A DNA stretch of 12,155 bases, taken from contig JANNJM010000004.1 of the NCBI GenBank assembly GCA_031395645.1, positions 1-12,155 on the forward strand. The letters run 5' to 3'. The notes under the pieces are model-generated. The model had not been told where the DNA came from, searched no databases, and was given only the letters and a program-made list of their open reading frames with translations. Shown here in pieces: positions 6,827-12,155 of the stretch (position 1 is its first letter; each line of letters opens with the position of its first letter). The stretch is from SHZI01 sp031395645. Its GTDB lineage: Bacteria > Pseudomonadota > Gammaproteobacteria > Steroidobacterales > GCA-2729495. The translations under genes and the position numbers were made by a program.

Positions 6827-8251
6827 GTGAACAAAGTTAAAACGATTGCGGCATTGGCCGTAACAGCGTCACTACTCTCGGCATGGGGCACCGCCAGCGC
6901 CGCGCCCTACAGTCTGTTTGGCTGGTTTCAGCGCAGCACCGGCGGCTCGCTGAGTTCACTCCTGTTCAAGGCGGGCGCCGCTCAAGGTTGCCCGGGTCCG
7001 GGATACCAGCAACCCTGCTACAACCCTAACAATGCCTTCGTTCTCCCCACGACGATTATTGCCGACGTGAGCGCAGCTGCGCCGGCTTTCGACTGGGATG
7101 GCACGACGCTAACTGGCACGGGACTTTTCTGGGCAACGTCGTATATCAACAGCAATCCAAACTCGACGGCGGTGATCAGCGACAAGGTCACTACCCTCTC
7201 GATCGTTCCGGGCACGAGTACAACGACAGTGGCAACCTACGAGTGTGTCGAAGGCCTGTTCTTGGCCGGCGTGGGCGCCGTTGGTTGCAAGAATATTAAC
7301 AAGGGGGCGAATGCCGCGGACAACACCGCAACCGTTTGGCAGGTGGGTGGCAATCCGTATTGCGTATCGCAAACCATCGCCGGCGATGACTACAGCCTGA
7401 CCGATGGCGGGCTGAGCGGCACGCTGTCGTACAATCTGCAAACGGCAAATTTCAGCGTCGGCAGGGACATCACTGGCGCGACCAGCACGGCCACGGCCAA
7501 CGTCCTGGCTGATGCAGATTTGGGCGCGACGGGCACTTTGACCCTCAGTGACGTCGAGAATCTCCCCGTGCCGGGTACTGGATTTAACATTGGCGAAACC
7601 ATCACCGACGTACTCGGGGGCTCTGCAAAAGTAGCGGCGCAGTCTGCCCTGGCCTTTGTCCAGGGGACATCAATTCCCCGAGGCCCTCGTACCGAGATCG
7701 CGGGAGCCCAGGGCGCCAGCTGCAAGCAGACGTCAGGCGCCTTCGACAACTATAAGGTGCTGAAGGACGATGGGCAGGTTCTGATCCTCTCCGACGTCGG
7801 GACTCCGGGGAATGTGAACGCCAGTGTCGGGAACTGCATACTCTTTGGTATCGCCCCCCTGAATGCCTGCCCGGTAAACCCGGTCGTCTCCAGCGTCAGC
7901 TACATGGTCTTTGTCGCACCCGGTGCTGTGGATACGGACGCTGACGGCGTGCCCAACTCGATCGACAACTGCACGCTCGTCGCCAACGCAAACCAGCTCG
8001 ACACCAACGGCGACGGCTACGGCAACATCTGCGACGCCGACATCAACAACAGCGGCACCGTGACCACGGCCGACTTTGGTCTGCTGCGCTCCGTGCTCGG
8101 CCAGGCCTGGAGCCGGGTCTCGAACGGTCCCCCGCCCAACACCACCATCTCCGCCTCCGACATGAACGGCAGCGGCACGGTGACCACGGCGGATTTCGGC
8201 CTGCTGCGGGCCCGGCTGGGCACCGTCCCAGGCCCGTCGGGACTCCATTAA
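6827..8251 (+). CDS. exported six-cysteine protein with TSP3 motif and dockerin repeats (B2)
   Basis: The start is GTG at 6827: GGAGG (6813-6817) lies nine bases upstream and a signal peptide follows at once (VNKVKTIAALAVTASLLSAW, cleaved after ASA). The frame stays open upstream but holds nothing signal-like. The protein has 474 residues. The core is paralogous to B1, with TYECVEG at 137-143 and matching cysteines 140, 154, 179, 299, 337 and 348. An extra segment (about 209-271) carries two similar units starting FSVGRDIT and FNIGETIT. A thrombospondin type-3 calcium motif follows at 369-403 (DTDADGVPNSIDNC, QLDTNGDGYGNICD). Two dockerin type-I repeats begin at Asp405 and Asp445, each with D-x-N-x-S-G-T in its loop and Asp at loop position 12. 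There is no sorting tail, so the protein would be secreted free and held through its dockerin by a cohesin partner. That partnering is inference. Confidence 0.85.
   Translation: MNKVKTIAALAVTASLLSAWGTASAAPYSLFGWFQRSTGGSLSSLLFKAGAAQGCPGPGYQQPCYNPNNAFVLPTTIIADVSAAAPAFDWDGTTLTGTGLFWATSYINSNPNSTAVISDKVTTLSIVPGTSTTTVATYECVEGLFLAGVGAVGCKNINKGANAADNTATVWQVGGNPYCVSQTIAGDDYSLTDGGLSGTLSYNLQTANFSVGRDITGATSTATANVLADADLGATGTLTLSDVENLPVPGTGFNIGETITDVLGGSAKVAAQSALAFVQGTSIPRGPRTEIAGAQGASCKQTSGAFDNYKVLKDDGQVLILSDVGTPGNVNASVGNCILFGIAPLNACPVNPVVSSVSYMVFVAPGAVDTDADGVPNSIDNCTLVANANQLDTNGDGYGNICDADINNSGTVTTADFGLLRSVLGQAWSRVSNGPPPNTTISASDMNGSGTVTTADFGLLRARLGTVPGPSGLH
8039..8101 (+). repeat. dockerin type-I repeat 1 (DNA repeat within B2)
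   Basis: This stretch encodes a 21-residue unit, DINNSGTVTTAD followed by FGLLRSVLG: a calcium-binding loop plus helix. It is closely similar in DNA and protein to 8159-8221, suggesting recent duplication or strong constraint. A 19-residue linker rich in Pro, Asn, Ser and Thr separates the two. Confidence 0.8.
8159..8221 (+). repeat. dockerin type-I repeat 2 (DNA repeat within B2)
   Basis: This stretch encodes DMNGSGTVTTAD followed by FGLLRARLG, matching repeat 1 in every calcium-loop ligand position. A paired arrangement of two such F-hand units is the normal build of a complete dockerin. Confidence 0.8.
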
Positions 8252-8266
8252 ATCGATTGAACATAA

Positions 8267-8282
8267 TGGCTTACGCCGTGCT
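8267..8282 (+). promoter_or_regulatory. candidate sigma-54 promoter for A2
   Basis: TGGCTTACGCCGTGCT has GG and GC separated by exactly ten bases, with T before the GG and C after it, close to the -24/-12 consensus TGGCAC-N5-TTGCW. It lies about 88 bp before the GTG start, in a 119-bp gap that holds no gene. PEP-CTERM-type genes in other bacteria are often under sigma-54 control, but the middle of the element deviates, so this is only a candidate. Confidence 0.3.
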
Positions 8283-8370
8283 TGCATTGGGTAGGCCAGC
8301 CACGCAAACTTACGCCAACGCTCGAAAACAACCATCCGAAACCAACTAGAACAGAAGTGGGGAATAAATC

Positions 8371-8985
8371 GTGAAAATGTCCATGTCCAAAAAGGCAATC
8401 GCCGTACTGGGGCTCCTCGGCTCCTCCACGGGTTTTGCCGCCTCCATTAACGTCGTCATCACCGAAACCAGCTTCATCGCGAACGATGGTCTGGTGAACG
8501 TTGGTGACTTCATTACCGTCAACGTGTTCGGATCCGGCTTCCCCGACACCGTCGGCGCGACGCTTAAGCTGAACTTCAACGGCGCTGCAGTCGCTGTCCG
8601 TCAGGCCACGTTGGTCAACGGCATCGTGCTGGGTGCGGGTTCCCCGTTCACGGGCGGCATCGCAACGCCAACGCCCGCGGGTTCCTTCCCGGTCCTCGGT
8701 AACTTCAGCGTGCTGGCTCCGACCGTTGGGACGCTCCCCACCGGCAACTTTGGTGGCAACGCTGCATTCACCATCAACTTCGTCGCGATTGGTCTGGGTC
8801 TCGCCAACATCCAGATCGTTGATGACGGTGGTGACTTCTCCTGGACCGATGCAGGCGACTTCTCGGCAATCCCCGTTACCTACACCTACACGCAGAATCC
8901 CCAGGTGATTCCGGTGCCCGCAGCCGTCTGGCTGTTCGGCTCGGCTCTCGGCCTGCTGGGTGTTGCCCGCCGCCGCTTCGCCTAA
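8371..8985 (+). CDS. cohesin-like surface protein with VPxPA sorting tail (A2)
   Basis: This 204-residue paralog of A1 starts at GTG after a GTGGGGAA site; ATGs at 8377 and 8383 are alternatives. The signal peptide ends after GFA (residue 23). The cysteine-free beta domain (24-178) shares blocks with A1: GSGFPDTVGATLKLNFN, NGIVLGAGSPFTGGI, VLAPTVGTLPTGNF, GDFSWTDA. It has the alternating strand pattern of cohesin modules. The tail VPVPAAVWLFGSALGLLG followed by VARRRFA is a textbook VPxPA exosortase sorting signal, better conserved than in A1. Downstream of the dockerin protein B2 it is the nearest candidate for a surface receptor. It ends before a strong terminator. Confidence 0.83.
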   Translation: MKMSMSKKAIAVLGLLGSSTGFAASINVVITETSFIANDGLVNVGDFITVNVFGSGFPDTVGATLKLNFNGAAVAVRQATLVNGIVLGAGSPFTGGIATPTPAGSFPVLGNFSVLAPTVGTLPTGNFGGNAAFTINFVAIGLGLANIQIVDDGGDFSWTDAGDFSAIPVTYTYTQNPQVIPVPAAVWLFGSALGLLGVARRRFA

Positions 8986-9006
8986 GACGTACTTAACTAG
9001 CCTCCG

Positions 9007-9037
9007 AAAAGCCCCGCTCCGGCGGGGCTTTTCTTTT
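9007..9037. terminator. bidirectional rho-independent terminator
   Basis: AAAAGCCCCGC pairs with GCGGGGCTTTT around the loop TCCG, followed by CTTTTT on the plus strand and a T-run on the minus strand too. It sits between two convergent genes (A2 and the PLP enzyme) and can serve both. Confidence 0.9.
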
Positions 9038-9098
9038 TGGGGCCATTCTTTTTAGGGCTTGAGGAAATTGCCCTCAGCGGGTCAGCAGCCTTGACTCA

Positions 9099-10811
9099 TC
9101 ACTCCGTGTGGAAGAACTGCAGTTCTCCGAACGCCCCGGCCCCCGCCGCGTGGGACTCTCCCGCCGGCTCGCCGAGTTTTCCCGCCCAGTCGCGCGCCTG
9201 CGTGAGACAAGCCGCATAGATCCGGATCCGCTCGGCAAGGGGCAAGGCGGAAGCGTCGCAACCGCTGGCCTCGATTGCGGCGTCCAGCGAGAACGCCTCG
9301 TGCGACTCCTGATGCTCACGGTGTGACCACAGACCGGTAATCGGGTCGAACGCGTACAGGGGCAGAAAGCAATGTCCGGACCGGGCGACGAACTCGACGG
9401 CGTCCATCACAAACCCGGCCTCTGCGTCATCCATCGTGTAGTGAAATCCCACCCGGCACCAGCCGGGCTTGATCCCCAGGAAGCCCTTGCGCACCCAGTC
9501 GCGGTAGAGCTCCGACGTACCCTGATCGATGCCCAGCAGGCGGTGTCCGTAGGGTCCGGCGCACGAGCAACCCGCGCGGGACTGGATGCCGAACAGGTCG
9601 TTCAGCAGCACGGTCACGAACTTGGGGTGCAGGTAGCGGCCGCGGGGGTCCTGGACGTTGAACGACACGATGCCGATCCGCCGTGAGGGGTCCGGATTGC
9701 CGAGGATCTCAATACCTTCATGCGCCGACCAGCGTGCCATCGCCCGCTGCAGGAGCTCTTGCTCTCGCGCCTCGATGCGCCCGGTACCGATCCGGCCTTT
9801 GAGATCGATCACCAGCGCGGCCTTGAGCGTCTGCAGGACGCCGGGCGTGCCGGCTTTCTCCCGCTCCTCGATGTCCTGGATGAAGTCCTGGTCCACCGGG
9901 CTGACGTAGTCCACCGTACCGCCGCCGCCGACGCTCGGCGGCAGGTCCCGCTGGTAGAGCCGCTCATTGAACACCAGCACACCGCTCGAGCCAGGGCCAC
10001 CCAAAAACTTGTGTGGCGAGAGAAAAACGGCGTCCAGGGACGGATCGCCGCCCGCTGCGCCCGGCTCCGGATTCATGTCGATCTCGACGTAGGGGGCACT
10101 CGCGGCGTAGTCGAAGCAGGCGTAGGCATCGTGTGCGTGCAGCAACCGCGCAATCTCGTGCACCGGCGAGCGCATGCCAGTGACGTTCGAGGCTGCCGAG
10201 AAGGAACCGATGCGCAGGCGGCCCTGATACTCCGGCGCCTTGAGCAACGCCTCGAGATGCGCCAGGTCCACGCCACCGTCGGCTGCCATATTCACCTCGA
10301 CGACCGTAGCGAGGCCCTGTCGCCAGGTCACTTCGTTGGAGTGGTGTTCGTAGGGGCCGACGAAAACCACGGTTTGTCGGGTCAGGTGGAAACCCTGGAA
10401 TTCCTCGAATCGGCCTGCGCCGAAAAACTCGCGCAACAGTCCGCCGACTGCCTTTCTCGTCGGGGGCGGCAATGCCACGCCGAGGATCTGCTGCAGCTTG
10501 TCGATCGCACCGGTCGCGCCGGTGCCGCAGGCGACGATGCGCCCGGACGGGCCCGCATTCACGGCGCGCTTGATCGTGTCCTCGGCCGCATGCAGCAGGC
10601 GACTCATACTGCGGCCAGTGAGGTCGTCTTCCGTGTGCGTATTCGCGTAGATTCGCTGCAGGCTTTGCAGGTAGCGCTCAACAAAGACCAGGCAGCGGCC
10701 GGACGCCGTGTAGTCGCAGTAGACCATCAGGCGCCGGCCGAACGGCGTCTCGAAGGCCGAATCGATGCCAACGATCTGCGCGCGGAGGAAATTGAAGGAC
10801 CAGTTGGTCAT
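9099..10811 (-). CDS. class-V aminotransferase-fold PLP enzyme, cysteine desulfurase-like
   Basis: This 570-residue cytoplasmic enzyme has the fold type I PLP landmarks: DYTASGRCL near the N-terminus, THTEDDLTGR, the GTGATGAIDKL phosphate loop, GPYEHHSN, the cofactor aspartate in HDAYACFDYAASAP, and SPHKFLGGPG with the Schiff-base lysine at 268. A late RAGCSCAGPYGH block (Cys415, Cys417) sits where NifS/SufS-type enzymes carry the catalytic cysteine. It is much longer than a normal SufS (about 410), through an extra C-terminal region. It could be a cysteine desulfurase, selenocysteine lyase or related lyase; the substrate is not settled. The ATG at 10811 is chosen because the frame further upstream runs through the tRNA gene. 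There are no iron-sulfur or molybdenum cofactor genes nearby. Confidence 0.83.
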   Translation of the reverse strand: MTNWSFNFLRAQIVGIDSAFETPFGRRLMVYCDYTASGRCLVFVERYLQSLQRIYANTHTEDDLTGRSMSRLLHAAEDTIKRAVNAGPSGRIVACGTGATGAIDKLQQILGVALPPPTRKAVGGLLREFFGAGRFEEFQGFHLTRQTVVFVGPYEHHSNEVTWRQGLATVVEVNMAADGGVDLAHLEALLKAPEYQGRLRIGSFSAASNVTGMRSPVHEIARLLHAHDAYACFDYAASAPYVEIDMNPEPGAAGGDPSLDAVFLSPHKFLGGPGSSGVLVFNERLYQRDLPPSVGGGGTVDYVSPVDQDFIQDIEEREKAGTPGVLQTLKAALVIDLKGRIGTGRIEAREQELLQRAMARWSAHEGIEILGNPDPSRRIGIVSFNVQDPRGRYLHPKFVTVLLNDLFGIQSRAGCSCAGPYGHRLLGIDQGTSELYRDWVRKGFLGIKPGWCRVGFHYTMDDAEAGFVMDAVEFVARSGHCFLPLYAFDPITGLWSHREHQESHEAFSLDAAIEASGCDASALPLAERIRIYAACLTQARDWAGKLGEPAGESHAAGAGAFGELQFFHTE

Positions 10812-10871
10812 AACGTGGGATTGTACGGATGCAGGGCCGGCTTGAGGTCCTTGTAAGCCCTTGAAAGCATT

Positions 10872-10945
10872 TGGAGCGGGTGATGGGAATCGAACCCACG
10901 TTAGCAGCTTGGGAAGCTGCAGTTCTACCATTGAACTACACCCGC
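10872..10945 (-). tRNA. tRNA-Gly (anticodon CCC)
   Basis: The 74-nt cloverleaf includes an encoded CCA. The acceptor stem GCGGGTG pairs with CACCCGC. The D arm is GTTCAATGGTAGAAC. The anticodon stem GCAGC/GCTGC has the loop TTCCCAA, giving anticodon CCC. The T arm contains GGTTCGATTCC. All features are canonical. It reads GGG glycine codons. It lies on the same strand as the PLP enzyme, 61 bp upstream of its start. Confidence 0.96.
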
Positions 10946-10966
10946 ATCTGGCGACGATTCTAGAAC

Positions 10967-11662
10967 ATGACTGACGCACCCGACCAGCGACCGATCCGGA
11001 GCTTCGTGCGCCGCGCCGGGCGCCAGACCAGGGCCCAGGACCGCGCCCTGGCCGAACTATGGCCCCGGTTTGGGGTGAGCCTGCCGGAGGAAGGCGCTGC
11101 CCGCACGCTCGACCTGACAGCCCTCTTCGGGCGTTCCGCGCCGTGCGTGCTCGAAATCGGCTTCGGCAATGGGGATGCGCTGATCAGTATGGCCGGGGCG
11201 TCGCCGGACCGGAATTTCCTGGGCGTGGAGGTCCATGCACCGGGCATCGGGCACTGCCTGCTGGCGATCGAGCGGGTCGGACTCACCAACGTGCGCCTGC
11301 TGATGCAGGATGCCGCCGAGATTCTCCTTGAACGGTTGGCGGATAGCAGCTTGTGTGGCGTCCATCTGTTCTTTCCGGACCCCTGGCACAAGAAGCGCCA
11401 TCACAAGCGGCGGCTGGTGCAGCCAAAGTTCGTTGCACTGCTCGCTGCCCGAATCGCGCCGGGCGGCTACTTCCACGTGGCCACTGACTGGCCGGAGTAT
11501 GCAACGCACATCAGGGAAGTATTGGCGGGAAATCCCGCTTTTCAGTCTGTGGAATGCCCTCCGAGCGGCCCGCTTGGCGGTCGTCCGCGCACGCGGTTCG
11601 AGGCGCGCGGCGAGCGGCTCGGCCATCCCATCTGGGAGGTGGTCTACCAGCGCAGTTCCTGA
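10967..11662 (+). CDS. trmB: tRNA (guanine-N7-)-methyltransferase
   Basis: TrmB transfers a methyl group from S-adenosylmethionine to N7 of guanosine 46 in the variable loop of tRNAs. The 231-residue protein has the family signatures: the SAM-binding loop LEIGFGNGD (62-70), GVEVH (86-90) with the acidic ribose-binding residue, the FFPDPWHKKRHHKRR block (135-149), and TDWPEYA (173-179). An arginine-rich N-terminal extension (RSFVRRAGRQTRAQ) is usual in proteobacterial TrmB and probably touches tRNA. Its length is normal. The start lies 21 bp from the 5' end of the divergent tRNA-Gly gene, a substrate class of this enzyme, though that proximity may be chance. Confidence 0.96.
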   Translation: MTDAPDQRPIRSFVRRAGRQTRAQDRALAELWPRFGVSLPEEGAARTLDLTALFGRSAPCVLEIGFGNGDALISMAGASPDRNFLGVEVHAPGIGHCLLAIERVGLTNVRLLMQDAAEILLERLADSSLCGVHLFFPDPWHKKRHHKRRLVQPKFVALLAARIAPGGYFHVATDWPEYATHIREVLAGNPAFQSVECPPSGPLGGRPRTRFEARGERLGHPIWEVVYQRSS

Positions 11663-11735
11663 ACATTACAGGTACTTTTGCGGTGTACCCATCGCAGCAT
11701 AAATGCGCTATAAAAACTCTGGGCACAGACGGTCA

Positions 11736-12053
11736 ATGCACATGAACGAGCGCGCCATCTCAATGAGCTTCGCACTGCCGGAAATCGGCAGCTGGTTCCG
11801 GGTTGGTGACGGCAAGACCTTCGAAGTGGTCGCCGTGGACGACAAGGACCGGACAGTGGAGATCCAGCACTTCGACGGCACCGTCGAGGAAGTGGACGTG
11901 AGCGGCTGGCACGAAATGGCCGCCGAGCCGATACAGGCGCCTGAAGACTGGTCCGGCTCCATGGACGTGGACAACGAAGACCTGCCGGAGACCGAAGAAA
12001 AGCATCAGGACTTCGACGACCCGCTGGACTTCGTGGACGGCTACGAGTCGTGA
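11736..12053 (+). CDS. small acidic conserved protein (DUF6763-like)
   Basis: This protein of about 105 residues has the core LPEIGSWFRV, GKTFEVVAVDDKDRTVEIQHFDGTVEEVD and PEDWSG, followed by a very acidic tail ending DFVDGYES. The core looks like a small all-beta domain. I recall similar short gammaproteobacterial proteins under the DUF6763 label; the function is unknown. No signal peptide or membrane segment is seen, so it should be cytoplasmic. The start is uncertain: ATGs at 11703, 11736, 11742 and 11763 are in frame and none has a strong ribosome-binding site. A possible promoter pair (TTGCGG near 11680, TAAATG near 11700) would rule out the 11703 start. It may instead be co-transcribed with trmB. 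Confidence 0.72.
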   Translation: MHMNERAISMSFALPEIGSWFRVGDGKTFEVVAVDDKDRTVEIQHFDGTVEEVDVSGWHEMAAEPIQAPEDWSGSMDVDNEDLPETEEKHQDFDDPLDFVDGYES

Positions 12054-12090
12054 GAAATGGGGACACCTGAGAAATGGGGTCATGCCTAAT
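12053..12090 (+). repeat. dispersed repeat box, right copy (tandem)
   Basis: Two units begin directly at the stop of the preceding gene: GAGAAATGGGGACACCT, then GAGAAATGGGGTCATGCCTAAT. The second matches the left-edge box at 18-40 in inverted orientation with one mismatch in 20 bases. The rest of the window (12091-12155) is GC-rich with no recognisable gene. Confidence 0.5.
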
Positions 12091-12155
12091 CCGGGCTCGG
12101 GCGCCCCGCCGTGGTCGCCGACAGCTCGGGCGGGTCGCCCGGGCGCGTATAGAGC

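Noticed and set aside
9720..10856. Long plus-strand open frame (378 codons)
   Set aside because: It is antisense to the PLP enzyme, low-complexity and Arg/Ala-rich, without motifs; long shadow frames are normal in GC-rich DNA.
10872..10945. tRNA-Gly as an attachment site of an integrated element
   Set aside because: No integrase gene and no duplicated tRNA end is visible; both neighbours look like ordinary chromosomal genes.
10812..10979. Open frame extending the PLP enzyme upstream by 56 codons
   Set aside because: It runs straight through the tRNA-Gly gene and encodes typical antisense-tRNA-like residues; the ATG at 10811 fits the family start.
1..12155. CRISPR array, insertion sequence or transposase gene
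   Set aside because: No regularly spaced direct repeats and no transposase-like protein were found on either strand; only short REP-type repeats occur.

Overview
This window is GC-rich and almost fully coding. It looks like the chromosome of a gammaproteobacterium, probably an environmental lineage with an exosortase system. The pointers are a typical TrmB, a small acidic protein of a type I know from gammaproteobacteria, REP palindromes of the GTAGGAGCGCC type, and three surface proteins with VPxPA/PEP-CTERM-like sorting tails. No exosortase gene lies in the window, and I cannot name a species.

Left part (1-4778): a dispersed repeat box and a REP element at the edge are followed by a leftward pair: a HExxH metallopeptidase-like protein and a small cysteine-containing exported protein. 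Next come a rightward PaaK/CapK-type adenylate-forming enzyme, a leftward exported amidohydrolase, and a rightward membrane protein fusing a DUF2231-like four-helix region to an NTF2-like domain. Two inverted copies of the same REP flank 61-2416, and each supplies the TAG stop codon of the gene it touches.

Central part (about 4780-9040), the most interesting: four consecutive rightward genes for exported proteins in the order A1-B1-B2-A2. A1 and A2 are paralogous cohesin-like beta proteins with VPxPA-type anchors. B1 and B2 are paralogs of an unrecognised six-cysteine domain. B1 ends in a VPxPG-type anchor, while B2 has lost the anchor and instead carries a thrombospondin type-3 calcium motif followed by two dockerin type-I repeats. 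Two cohesin-like anchored proteins and a dockerin protein side by side suggest a small calcium-dependent surface assembly outside the classical cellulosome. The genes are separated by terminators or hairpins and have individual leaders, so they are probably neighbouring transcription units.

Right part (9099-12155): a leftward class-V PLP enzyme resembling cysteine desulfurases and tRNA-Gly(CCC), then rightward trmB and a small acidic conserved protein. The window ends in a second, inverted copy of the repeat box seen at its left end.
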